This document shows positions 51,274 through 58,584 of a DNA stretch of 58,584 nt, in pieces (position 1 is the stretch's first letter; every line of letters begins with the position of its first letter). This DNA comes from Gemmatimonadales bacterium. GTDB taxonomy: Bacteria; Gemmatimonadota; Gemmatimonadetes; Gemmatimonadales; JACORV01. The DNA is taken from NCBI GenBank assembly GCA_035502185.1, contig DATJUT010000018.1:1-58584 (forward strand). The letters are read 5' to 3'. The notes below the pieces were generated by a model. It ran no database searches, was not told the origin of the DNA, and worked only from the letters and a program-made list of their open reading frames with translations. Made by a program: the position numbers and the translations under genes.

Positions 51274-52293
51274 ATGCGAACCCACGTGCTCGCGACGGTC
51301 TCGCTGCTGCTGGGCGCGGCCGCCGCGCCGGCCCTCGCCCAGTCCTACCACGTCACGCACACCTACACGCTCGGTGGCGACGGCGGCTGGGACTACCTCG
51401 CCCTCGACACCGCCGGCCACCGGCTGTTCATCGCCCGGCAGGACCGGGTGATGGTGGTCAACCCGGAGACGGGTGCCCTCCTGGGCGAGATCCCCGGGCT
51501 CAATCGCGCGCACGGCGTGGCGTTCGACTACGCGACCGGCCACGGCTTCGCGACCTCCGGCGCGGACAGCACGGTCACGATGTTCGACCTCAAGACCCTG
51601 GCCGTGCTGGGGCGGACGGTCGCCGCGATCGACGACGACGGCGTCCTGTTCGACCCCGCCACCGGGCACGTCTTCACGATGAACGGCGACGCGGGTAGCG
51701 AGACGGCGATCGACGGCGCCACGGGACAGCGCCTCGGCAGCGTGGACCTCGGCGGCAAGCCCGAGTTCGGCGTGAGCGCGGGCGACGGGATGCTGTACGT
51801 CAACCTCGAGGACAAGAGCGAGGTGGCCGAGGTGGACGCGCGCGCGATGCGCGTCACGCGGCACTGGTCCATCCGTCCCTGCGAGGGGCCCAGCGGCCTC
51901 GCCGTCGACCGCGAGCACCACCTGCTGTTCAGCGGCTGCCGCAGCGGCGTGATGGGCGTCTCCGACGCGCGGGCCGGCAGGTTGATCACCACCGTGCCGA
52001 TCGGCCGCGGCGTGGACGCGTGCCGGTTCGACGCCGCGAGGCGCCTCGCCTTCGCGTCCAACGGCGACGGCACCATCACGGTGATCCGCGAGGACTCGCC
52101 GACCGCGTTCAGCGTGGCGGCGAACGTCTCCACCAAGGCCGGCGCGCGCACCATGGAGCTGGACGAGGCGACAGGCCGCCTCTACACCGTCACCGCGGAC
52201 TTCGGCCCCGCGCCCGCCCCCACGCCGGAGCGCCCGCGCCCCCGGCCGCCGGTGCTGCCGGGCACGTTCGCGCTGCTGGTGCTCGAGCCGTGA
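51274..52293 (+). CDS. Exported YVTN-type beta-propeller protein
   Basis: 339 aa. Signal peptide (LLLGAAAAPALAQ), then blades of about 40 residues: YLALDTAGHRLFIARQDRVMVVNPETGALLGEIPG, VAFDYATGHGFATSGADSTVTMFDLKTLAVLG, VLFDPATGHVFTMNGDAGSETAIDGATGQ, LAVDREHHLLFSGCRSGVMGV. A Pro-rich linker ends the protein. Probably a binding scaffold. ATG 51274 has AAGGAG 11 nt upstream. The next gene starts in its stop codon (GTGA). Confidence 0.9.
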   Translation: MRTHVLATVSLLLGAAAAPALAQSYHVTHTYTLGGDGGWDYLALDTAGHRLFIARQDRVMVVNPETGALLGEIPGLNRAHGVAFDYATGHGFATSGADSTVTMFDLKTLAVLGRTVAAIDDDGVLFDPATGHVFTMNGDAGSETAIDGATGQRLGSVDLGGKPEFGVSAGDGMLYVNLEDKSEVAEVDARAMRVTRHWSIRPCEGPSGLAVDREHHLLFSGCRSGVMGVSDARAGRLITTVPIGRGVDACRFDAARRLAFASNGDGTITVIREDSPTAFSVAANVSTKAGARTMELDEATGRLYTVTADFGPAPAPTPERPRPRPPVLPGTFALLVLEP

Positions 52294-52805
52294 CGCGCGG
52301 ACCGGCCCTCGTCGCCGTCCTCGCGCTCGTCCTGCTTCCCGGCGGGCTGGCGGCGCAGCGCCCGGAGCTGGCGCCCCTGGGTGCGTTCCTCGGCAGGTGG
52401 CGCAGCGTCGGCGAGTCGCACGCGACCAGGTTCTCCACGGCGGGCCGCTCGGAGGCGGATCTCGAGTGCGTGTGGTCGGCCGGGTTCCGGTTCCTCGCCT
52501 GCGACCAGCAGATCCTCTCGGGCGGCGACTCGATCGAGCAGCTCAGCGCCTACGGGCCGGCGGACTCGGGCCGGTTCGTCCTCTACGCCGTGACGCCGGG
52601 CGGGCGGCCCGCCTACTCCGCACGGGTCACCATCGCCGGGCATACGTGGACCTACGAGAACCCGAACGCGCCCGCGACCGGCACGCGCTGGCGCACGATC
52701 AACGAGTGGGTGAGTCCCGGCGAGATGCACTGGCGCGCCCAGTTCTCCGAGGACGGCGAGCACTGGACCACGACCAACGAGGGTGTGACGACGAAAGTCG
52801 GGTAG
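52290..52805 (+). CDS. Exported DUF1579-like protein
   Basis: 171 aa. Signal peptide (LVAVLALVLLPGGLAAQ), then APLGAFLGRWRSVGESHATRFSTAGRSEADLECVWSAGFRFLACDQ, the opening of DUF1579/lipocalin-like small proteins, and AYGPADSGRFVLYAVTPGG, NEWVSPGEMHWRAQFSEDGEHW. GTG start overlaps the propeller stop by 4 nt, so the two are co-translated. Function unknown; ligand binding is likely by fold. Confidence 0.78.
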   Translation: MTRGPALVAVLALVLLPGGLAAQRPELAPLGAFLGRWRSVGESHATRFSTAGRSEADLECVWSAGFRFLACDQQILSGGDSIEQLSAYGPADSGRFVLYAVTPGGRPAYSARVTIAGHTWTYENPNAPATGTRWRTINEWVSPGEMHWRAQFSEDGEHWTTTNEGVTTKVG

Positions 52806-52811
52806 CCGGCG

Positions 52812-53246
52812 GTGCCGTACGGGTGGCTGGCGGACCTGGTGCTGGCGGCGCACCTCGCGTTCGTGGGGTTCGTCGTGGCGGGCGGGCTGCTGGTCCTCCG
52901 GCGACCCACGCTCGCCTGGGTTCACCTGCCGTGTACGGCCTGGGCCGTGGTCGTCGAGTTCGCCGGCATCGTCTGTCCGCTGACGCCGCTCGAAGTCCGG
53001 CTGCGGATGTCGGGCGGCGAAGCCGGCTACGCGGGCGACTTCGTCGGCCACTACGTCACGGCCCTGCTGTACCCCGCGGGTCTCACCAGGGGGTTGCAGG
53101 TGGCGCTCGGTGGCATCGTCCTCCTCCTCAACGTCGCGGTCTACGGACTGCTGCTCGCCCGGCGGCGCCGTGCCCCGGCCCGCGTGCACGCGGAGGCGCA
53201 GTCGTCGGCCCAAGACCGGGGTCCCGGCGACCGCGGACTGGCCTGA
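52812..53246 (+). CDS. DUF2784 membrane protein
   Basis: 144 aa, four membrane segments: LVLAAHLAFVGFVVAGGLLV, LPCTAWAVVVEFAGIVCPLTPLE, the family motif GDFVGHYVTALLYPAG, and VALGGIVLLLNVAVYGLLLARR. DUF2784 proteins are small inner-membrane proteins without known role. GTG start 6 nt after the previous stop, in the same unit. Confidence 0.9.
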   Translation: MPYGWLADLVLAAHLAFVGFVVAGGLLVLRRPTLAWVHLPCTAWAVVVEFAGIVCPLTPLEVRLRMSGGEAGYAGDFVGHYVTALLYPAGLTRGLQVALGGIVLLLNVAVYGLLLARRRRAPARVHAEAQSSAQDRGPGDRGLA

Positions 53247-53248
53247 GC

Positions 53249-53271
53249 GAGCAATTCCCATCAGATTGCTC
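53249..53271 (+). promoter_or_regulatory. Hairpin between DUF2784 and aminotransferase genes
   Basis: GAGCAAT (53249-53255) and ATTGCTC (53265-53271), loop of 9 nt. It begins right after the DUF2784 stop and ends 27 nt before the TTG start. Low GC for this genome. It could be a weak terminator or a leader element. Confidence 0.4.
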
Positions 53272-53298
53272 CGGTTAGCTGCACGCTGAGGAGCGTCC

Positions 53299-54834
53299 TT
53301 GGCCGCACCGCTGCGCCGCGCCCCGGAGCCCGCGCCGGCACCCGCCGACGCGCTCGAAGCCTACTTCGAGCCGTTCCGCGCCAACACGATCGGTCACGAC
53401 CAGGTGTTCCGCTCGCCCTACGGTGAGCAGCGGATCGTGTACGCGGACTGGACGGCGAGCGGCCGGCTGTACGGGCCGATCGAACGGCGGCTGCTCGAGG
53501 ACTTCGGGCCCTTCGTCGGCAATACCCACTCGGAGTCGAGCGCCACCGGCTCGGCGATGACCGTCGCCTACCACGAGGCGCACCGCGTTCTCAAGGCGCA
53601 CGTGCACGCGGGGCCGGAGGACCTGATCCTCACCACCGGGTCGGGGATGACCGGCGGGATCAACAAGTTCCAGCGCCTGCTCGGGCTCAAGGCGCCCGAG
53701 GCGCTGCGGCGCCACATCCAGCTCGCGGAAGCGGAGCGGCCGGTGGTGTTCGTGACGCACCTGGAGCACCACTCCAACCACACTTCCTGGTACGAGACGA
53801 TCGCCGATGTGGTGGTGATCCCGCCCGACGCCCGGGGGATCGTGGACCTCGCCGCGCTGGAGGAGCTGCTCCACCGCTACCGGCACCGGCCGTTCAGGAT
53901 CGGGGCGTTCAGCGCCTGCTCGAACGTGACCGGCGTCGAGACGCCCTACCACGCGATGGCGAAGCTGATGCACCGCGCGGGTGGCGTCGCGTTCGTGGAC
54001 TGGGCCGCCTCCGCGCCCTACGTCTCGCTGGACATGCACCCGGCGGACCCCGAGGAGCGGCTCGACGCCGTGCTGTTCTCGCCGCACAAGTTCCTCGGCG
54101 GGCCCGGGTCGGCAGGCGTGCTGATCTTCGCCCGCGATCTCTACCACAACCGGGTGCCGGACGAATCCGGCGGCGGCACGGTGGCCTGGACCAACCCGTG
54201 GGGAAAGTACGCCTTCCTCGACGATCCCCAGGCGCGGGAGGACGCCGGCACGCCGGGGTTCCTGCAGGCGATCAAGGCCGCACTGGCGGTGCGGCTCAAG
54301 GAGGCGATGGGCGTCGAGGCGATGACCCGCCGCGAGCGGTTCCTCGTGCCCTTCGTCCTGGATCAGCTGGAGGCGATCCCGGGCGTGCACGTCCTGGCCC
54401 GGGGGTGCCGCGAGCGCCTCGCGATCGTTTCGTTCTACGTCGAGGACCTGCACTACAACCTGGTCGTCCGGCTGTTGAACGACCGGTTCGGCGTGCAGTC
54501 GCGCGGCGGCTGCTCCTGCGCGGGCACCTACGGGCACTACCTCCTGAACGTGGATCCCTCTCGGTCGAAGCACATCACGGACCGCATTGACGCCGGCGAT
54601 TTCTCGGAGAAGCCGGGCTGGGTGCGGCTGTCGTTCCACCCCACGACCACGATGGCCGACGTGGACCACTGCCTCGGCGCGGTGGCGGAGATCGTGCGCC
54701 ACGCCGAGGACTGGTCCAGGGATTACCGCTACTCCTCCACCACCAACGAGTACGCGCACCGGGACGGCGACGCCGAGGCGCACACGCGCGTCAGCCGGTG
54801 GTTCGCCCTGGAGCCCCCGGGCCGGGACGCGTAG
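53299..54834 (+). CDS. Class V aminotransferase / cysteine-desulfurase-like enzyme
   Basis: 511 aa, longer than SufS (about 406 aa). PLP lysine Lys264 in FSPHKFLGGPG; PLP pocket VFVTHLEHHSNHTSW, GAFSACSNVTG, GGVAFVDWAASAPYVSLDM. The C-terminal part has QSRGGCSCAGTYGHYLL, where SufS has its catalytic Cys, with two Cys here. TTG start with GAGGAG 7 nt upstream; no better start exists. It may act as a desulfurase or on a different amino acid; no suf or isc neighbours are present. Confidence 0.88.
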   Translation: MAAPLRRAPEPAPAPADALEAYFEPFRANTIGHDQVFRSPYGEQRIVYADWTASGRLYGPIERRLLEDFGPFVGNTHSESSATGSAMTVAYHEAHRVLKAHVHAGPEDLILTTGSGMTGGINKFQRLLGLKAPEALRRHIQLAEAERPVVFVTHLEHHSNHTSWYETIADVVVIPPDARGIVDLAALEELLHRYRHRPFRIGAFSACSNVTGVETPYHAMAKLMHRAGGVAFVDWAASAPYVSLDMHPADPEERLDAVLFSPHKFLGGPGSAGVLIFARDLYHNRVPDESGGGTVAWTNPWGKYAFLDDPQAREDAGTPGFLQAIKAALAVRLKEAMGVEAMTRRERFLVPFVLDQLEAIPGVHVLARGCRERLAIVSFYVEDLHYNLVVRLLNDRFGVQSRGGCSCAGTYGHYLLNVDPSRSKHITDRIDAGDFSEKPGWVRLSFHPTTTMADVDHCLGAVAEIVRHAEDWSRDYRYSSTTNEYAHRDGDAEAHTRVSRWFALEPPGRDA

Positions 54835-54844
54835 CTTCGGCGGC

Positions 54845-56653
54845 ATGCACCCCCGCCGCATCCTGGTTCCCGTTCGACAATCCCTGAAGGCGTATTGGGG
54901 CACCGCGGTGCTGCTGGCCGCGACCGGCGCCGCCGCCCTGGCGGTGCTGGTGCCCGCGGCCGCGCTGGTGGGGCCGGGCGCCGGCCTCCCGGTGCGGCTG
55001 GGCGTGCCGGTCACCGGCGGCGCGGACTTCGGCGTGGTGTGGGGCGCGTTCGTGCAGACGCCCGACGCCATCCGGGCGTCGGCGCTGGGCAGCCTGGCGC
55101 ACCTCCTGTTCGGCGTGGCCGCGGGCGTGGTGGCGGTGGCGTGGCTCACCACGATGTCGCTCTCGACCGCGCGCGCGACGGCCCGCGCCGGCGAGGTGGT
55201 GATCCGGCGGTCGGTCGGGGCCAGGCGGCTCGACCTCCTGGCGTCGGCGCTGCTCGAGGGCGGCGCCATCGCGGCGGTCGCGCTGGTGATCGGCGGCGTG
55301 ACGGGACTCGCGGCCGCGCGCGTGGCGCTCGGCGCGTGGCCGGGGGCGGCCGGGCCGGCGGCGGCGGGGCCCGGCGTCCTGGCGGTGGGCGTGACGCTGG
55401 CCGGCATCGTGCTCGGGGCCCTGTTGTCGCTGGCGGCCGCGCGTCCGGGCGCCCGGCTCGTCGTGGCGGAGGAGGCGCCGCTCGGCCTCGCGGTGCCGGT
55501 GGTGCAGCTGGGGCTGAGCCTCACCGTGCTCGTCGTCGGCTCGCTGCTGAGCCGAGGCGCCGCCGCGACGAGCGGCGCCGCGGGGACCGGCGCGAACGGC
55601 CAGGTGCTCGAGGTCACGACGGCCGACACGCCGCCCGAGCAGCGCGCCGCCGCGTACGCCGCGGCGCTGGCGGACCTCTCGCGCGACCCGACGGTGGCGG
55701 TGGCGAGCCTGGGGAGCCGGGGCCTGATCACGGGGCTCGGCCCGATCGACGTCACCGAGACCGACTGCGGGCAGTGCCGCTGGAGCAACGGTTGGCTGGA
55801 GTTCCACACCTTCTTCGCGGCCCATTTCCTGGTCAGCGCCGACAGCTTCCGCGCCCTCGGCCTTCCGCTGCTCTCGGGCCGCGGCTTCACGAGCGCGGAT
55901 CGCTGGGGCGGTCCGCGGGTGGCCGTGGTGAGCCGGACGCTCGAGCGTCTGCACTTCCAGCCGTCGGGTGCGCTGGGGCGGACGCTGCACCTGGGACACG
56001 ATCCCGACGGCAACTACACGGTGGTCGGCGTGGTCGCGGACCGGCGGCCGGTCGGGCTCGGCGGCGCGAGCGTGCCGCTCGAGGCGGTCTACCTCAGCGT
56101 GCTCCAGCATCCGGCGCCCGCGGTCGAGCTGCTGGTGCGGGCGGCGCGGCCCGGGGGCGAGGCGGCCGGGAGCCGGGCGCTGCGGGGCGCGCTGGGATCG
56201 CGGCTCGCCGCCGTGACGCGGATGAGCGAGGCGGGGCTCCTCGCGGGCGAGGCCGCGCCGCTCCGCTGGTTCGCGCGGCTCGTGGGCGCCACGGGATGGG
56301 CGCTGCTCCTGATGGCGGTGATCGGCACGTTCGCCGTCATGTGGCTGTGGGTGACGGCGCTCCTCCGGGAGCTGGGCGTGCGGCGCGCGCTCGGCGCGCG
56401 GCGCCGCGACGTGCTCGGCTTCGTGCTCGCGCGCGCGGCGGTGGTCGCGGTGGCCGGCGTGGCATTCGGCGCCTGGGCGGGCCTGATGGCCTGGGACGCC
56501 TTGACCGCCGCGGTCGCCGGCCTGCCCGCCTGGGATCCGCGGGCGGTCGCCGGCTACGGCGCGCTGCTCGTGGCCGCGACCCTCGCCGGCACGTTGCTTC
56601 CCGCCTGGCGCGCCGCGCGCGCCGCGCCGGCGCGCCTCCTCGCGACGCCGTAG
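54845..56653 (+). CDS. Orphan FtsX/MacB-like permease (ADOP-type), copy 2
   Basis: 602 aa. Same plan as the protein at 34136-35917: N-terminal segment after LKAYWGTAVLLAATGAAAL, FtsX block with ARAGEVVIRRSVGARRLDLLASALLEGGAI, periplasmic MacB-like domain (LVSADSFRALGLPLLSGRGF, VAVVSRTLERLHFQPSGALGRTLHLG), second FtsX block (GTFAVMWLWVTALLRELGVRRALGAR). AYWGTA, VVGVV and SVLQHPA are shared with copy 1. No ATPase or adaptor is adjacent. ATG 54845 lacks a Shine-Dalgarno; TAGCTT lies 7 nt upstream, so a leaderless mRNA is possible. Confidence 0.9.
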   Translation: MHPRRILVPVRQSLKAYWGTAVLLAATGAAALAVLVPAAALVGPGAGLPVRLGVPVTGGADFGVVWGAFVQTPDAIRASALGSLAHLLFGVAAGVVAVAWLTTMSLSTARATARAGEVVIRRSVGARRLDLLASALLEGGAIAAVALVIGGVTGLAAARVALGAWPGAAGPAAAGPGVLAVGVTLAGIVLGALLSLAAARPGARLVVAEEAPLGLAVPVVQLGLSLTVLVVGSLLSRGAAATSGAAGTGANGQVLEVTTADTPPEQRAAAYAAALADLSRDPTVAVASLGSRGLITGLGPIDVTETDCGQCRWSNGWLEFHTFFAAHFLVSADSFRALGLPLLSGRGFTSADRWGGPRVAVVSRTLERLHFQPSGALGRTLHLGHDPDGNYTVVGVVADRRPVGLGGASVPLEAVYLSVLQHPAPAVELLVRAARPGGEAAGSRALRGALGSRLAAVTRMSEAGLLAGEAAPLRWFARLVGATGWALLLMAVIGTFAVMWLWVTALLRELGVRRALGARRRDVLGFVLARAAVVAVAGVAFGAWAGLMAWDALTAAVAGLPAWDPRAVAGYGALLVAATLAGTLLPAWRAARAAPARLLATP

Positions 56654-56760
56654 CCCGCCCCGCCTCCTCGGGCGCTCCGGCGGCGTCCGGCTCTCCTCGC
56701 GCCCGCCTGCGGGGACGGATACATTTCGCCCCCCTCTCACCATCACAGGAGACCGTCGAG

Positions 56761-57582
56761 ATGAGCATTCGCGCAGGCAAGGTAGTGATGTTCGGCACCG
56801 CGGCACTCGCGCTCGCCGGCTGCTCGACCGTCCGCAGCGCCATGGGCGGCGCGATGGGCGGCGTCAACACCGGCGTCTCGAACGCGGCCGGGAACGCCGT
56901 CGCCGGCCAGTTCCGCGGCCCGTCCGTGCCGGGCGCGCCGGCCGGCGGCGCGGGCGGGGCGGGGATGTCGGGCCCGCAGTCGGCCCAGATGATGACCTAC
57001 TACGCCAACTGGATGTTCACCCTGGGCTTCAACTCGGGCGGGTACGGCCTGCCGAACACCGACCTGCAGCCCGGACAGTCGGTGACCTTCGAGTTCACGC
57101 AGGGCAGCAACACGCAGCGGATGGAGCACGCCTACCTGACCAAGCTGCCCGACGGCACGCAGTGGTACCGCGTGAAGTGGTACAACCTGTCGGACAAGCC
57201 GGACACGGTGGTCTTCGAGGCCCTCTTCAACGCCGACCGCTCCCAGGTCCTGCGGATGCGCGGCAAGACCAGCGGCCAGCAGGCCGGCGAGATCCCGGTC
57301 GAGCAGAACACCGGCTTCGCGTGGCGCGAGCCCACGTACCTGACGCAGCAGAGCCTGACGGCGGCGACCGTGGGCACCGAGACCGTCACGACGCCGGCGG
57401 GGAACTTCAGCGCCAAGCACATCCGCTACACGATGATGGGCGGCGGCACCTACGAGTGGTGGACCGCCGACAACGTGCCGGGCGGCATCGTCAAGCAGGT
57501 GGTCGGCTACCAGAGCAACATGTACACGCAGACCCTGGTCGCGATGGCCAACAACGCCACCACGGAGCTGGGCAGCTACTGA
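56761..57582 (+). CDS. Lipoprotein of unknown function
   Basis: 273 aa. Lipobox ALAGCS, a Gly/Ala-rich N-terminal linker ([26 protein letters not shown]), then a beta-rich domain: NWMFTLGFNSGGYGLPNTDLQPGQSVTFEFTQG, MEHAYLTKLPDGTQWYRVKWYN, DTVVFEALFNADRSQVLRMRGK, NFSAKHIRYTMMGGGTYEWWTADNVPGGIVKQVVGY. ATG with AGGAGACC upstream; GATACATT near 56718 may be its -10. Not recognised as a named family; possibly an outer-membrane-associated sensor or carrier. Confidence 0.72.
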   Translation: MSIRAGKVVMFGTAALALAGCSTVRSAMGGAMGGVNTGVSNAAGNAVAGQFRGPSVPGAPAGGAGGAGMSGPQSAQMMTYYANWMFTLGFNSGGYGLPNTDLQPGQSVTFEFTQGSNTQRMEHAYLTKLPDGTQWYRVKWYNLSDKPDTVVFEALFNADRSQVLRMRGKTSGQQAGEIPVEQNTGFAWREPTYLTQQSLTAATVGTETVTTPAGNFSAKHIRYTMMGGGTYEWWTADNVPGGIVKQVVGYQSNMYTQTLVAMANNATTELGSY

Positions 57583-57606
57583 TCCGGGCAGTCACCAGGC
57601 AGACGA

Positions 57607-57633
57607 ACGGGCGGCCGCTGCGTGGCCGCCCGT
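57607..57633 (+). terminator. Hairpin terminator after the lipoprotein gene
   Basis: Perfect 10-bp stem ACGGGCGGCC (57607-57616) / GGCCGCCCGT (57624-57633), loop GCTGCGT, followed by CGCGTTG. Confidence 0.6.
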
Positions 57634-57677
57634 CGCGTTGCCGGGAGCAGGGTAGCGCCCAAGCGCGCCCGTGGCTC

Positions 57678-58304
57678 GTGACCCTGCTCGGCCTGCTGGG
57701 AGACCTCGTCTTGCTGGGGTCGGTGATCGTCGTACTCGTCCTGGTCGTCCGGCTGGCGGTGCAGGCGGCGCTCGGGCGGTGGGGCGCGGTGGGGCGCGGG
57801 GCGCGGGTCCTGGGGTTCTATCTGGGCGGCTACGCGGTCGTGCTCGTGGCGGTGGCGCTGACGATGCCGCGGGAGTCGCGCGCGGCGCGCGAGCGCGAGT
57901 GCTTCGACGACTGGTGCGTGGCGGGCGTCCGGGCGGAGCCCGCGGCGGCCGACGCGCCGTGCGCGGCCGACGCCGGGACGCGGGTGTGGGTCGCGACGGT
58001 CGAGGTGTCGAGCGACGCCAAGCGGGTGCGGCAGCGGGCGCCGGACGCGCGCGCGATCCTCGAGGACGAAACGGGACGGGAGTACGCCGCGTGTGGAGCG
58101 CCGCTGGGCGCGCACGTCCTCGCCGACCAGCTCGGTCCCGGCGACGCGTTCCTGGTGAGCGAACCGTTCCGGCTCCCGGCCGGCGCGGTGCCGGCCGGCG
58201 TGGTGATCAGCCACGGCGGGTTCCCGGGCCTGCTGATCATCGGCGATGACCAGAGCCTGTTCCACCCGCGGACCCTGCTGGCGCTCGACGTGCGCGGCGG
58301 CTAG
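57678..58304 (+). CDS. Membrane-anchored exported protein (DUF4352-like domain)
   Basis: 208 aa from GTG 57678. Two N-terminal membrane segments ([39 protein letters not shown]), then a periplasmic domain with paired Cys ([24 protein letters not shown]) and the pattern [43 protein letters not shown]...[30 protein letters not shown], like DUF4352/telomeric-repeat-type immunoglobulin folds. Unknown role. Transcribed towards the Ser/Thr kinase. Confidence 0.72.
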   Translation: MTLLGLLGDLVLLGSVIVVLVLVVRLAVQAALGRWGAVGRGARVLGFYLGGYAVVLVAVALTMPRESRAARERECFDDWCVAGVRAEPAAADAPCAADAGTRVWVATVEVSSDAKRVRQRAPDARAILEDETGREYAACGAPLGAHVLADQLGPGDAFLVSEPFRLPAGAVPAGVVISHGGFPGLLIIGDDQSLFHPRTLLALDVRGG

Positions 58305-58364
58305 CGCCGGAGCTTCCGCCGTCCCGGCGCCGGCGCGCCGGTACTGAAGACCGCCCGACCGCAG

Positions 58365-58370
58365 TAGTAT
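58365..58370 (+). promoter_or_regulatory. Candidate -10 box of the kinase gene
   Basis: TAGTAT ends 8 nt before the GTG start at 58379, the same geometry as at tupA (leaderless transcript). No clear -35 partner. Confidence 0.4.
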
Positions 58371-58378
58371 TCTTGGCC

Positions 58379-58584
58379 GTGTCCGACATTCCGCCGGAAC
58401 TCCAGGCCGCCCTGGCGGCGCGCTACGAGCTGCGCCGCGTGCTCGGCCGCGGCGGCATGGCCACCGTGTATCTCGCGGACGACCGGAAGCACCATCGCCA
58501 GGTCGCGCTGAAGGTGCTGCGCCCGGACCTGGCGGCCTCGCTGGGCGCCGAGCGCTTCCTGCAGGAAATCCAGATCGCGGCCCG
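58379..58584 (+). CDS. Serine/threonine protein kinase, N-terminal part
   Basis: The first 68 codons lie in the window; the gene continues to the right. Reads [28 protein letters not shown], the Gly-rich loop of PknB-type Hanks kinases, then VALKVLRP with the catalytic Lys, and ERFLQEI. In Gemmatimonadota such kinases usually have C-terminal TPR or propeller sensors. GTG 58379 (TTG at 58373 is in frame). No Shine-Dalgarno; TAGTAT lies just upstream. Confidence 0.93.
   Translation, partial: MSDIPPELQAALAARYELRRVLGRGGMATVYLADDRKHHRQVALKVLRPDLAASLGAERFLQEIQIAA

Noticed and set aside
1-58584. CRISPR arrays, rRNA genes, insertion sequences
   Set aside because: No regularly spaced identical repeats beyond the two 97-bp copies, no rRNA-like tracts and no transposase motifs were seen on either strand.

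Overview
The window is very GC-rich, densely coding bacterial chromosome, most likely from a Gemmatimonadota or close relative. This rests on the Ser/Thr kinase start at the right edge ([20 protein letters not shown] type), FtsX-like permeases without ATPases, many lipoproteins of unknown family, strong third-position GC bias and many GTG starts. No rRNA, complete tRNA, CRISPR array, integrase or transposase was found. Taxonomy is inference from gene style; no search was run.

Left part (1-15.4 kb) looks like an accessory zone. It opens with a partial NAD(P)-binding protein and an AraC regulator, divergent from a PAS-rich hybrid histidine kinase followed by a receiver-only regulator and a zinc-ribbon remnant. 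Two 97-bp repeats (4480-4576, 8086-8182) each contain the exact 3' half of a tRNA-Lys(CUU), nucleotides 32-73, joined to the same non-tRNA sequence and followed by an intrinsic-terminator hairpin. They bracket a truncated second receiver gene, an outer-membrane barrel with one heme-c site and a di-heme peroxidase. Next come a cupin, a PCuAC-SCO1 copper-chaperone fusion with a small membrane protein, a UspA fragment, a DUF3857/transglutaminase protein and a large secreted propeller-like protein.

Middle part (15.4-36.9 kb): an Ere/ChaN-like lipoprotein, a Cache-HAMP-GGDEF cyclase, an SH3 lipoprotein, a polytopic membrane protein, glycerate 2-kinase, then tungstate (tupABC) and molybdate (modABC plus an HTH-TOBE regulator) operons tail to tail. 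After these are a DUF488 protein, an M48 protease, asparagine synthetase, a phosphoesterase overlapping it, an Arg-rich/zinc-ribbon/receiver protein, a LolA-like protein, an orphan FtsX permease and a YchF-like GTPase.

Right part (37-58.6 kb): a NodT/OprM-type efflux lipoprotein, an acyl-CoA ligase, an Ig-like lipoprotein, an M1 peptidase, a short kinase/LuxR regulator pair, an Ig-repeat lipoprotein ending in a cupredoxin domain, a DMT transporter, a methyltransferase, an ECF sigma/anti-sigma/secretin-like operon, a propeller protein with two small genes, a cysteine-desulfurase-like enzyme, a second orphan FtsX permease, two exported proteins and the start of a Ser/Thr kinase.

Functional themes are cytochrome and copper handling (barrel cytochrome, MauG-like peroxidase, PCuAC-SCO1, cupredoxin lipoprotein), Mo/W uptake, phosphorelay and c-di-GMP signalling, and envelope proteins. 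The least ordinary signals are the duplicated tRNA-half repeat, the Ig-cupredoxin and PCuAC-SCO1 fusions, phased direct repeats upstream of two regulator-linked operons, and the Arg-Arg periodic receiver protein.
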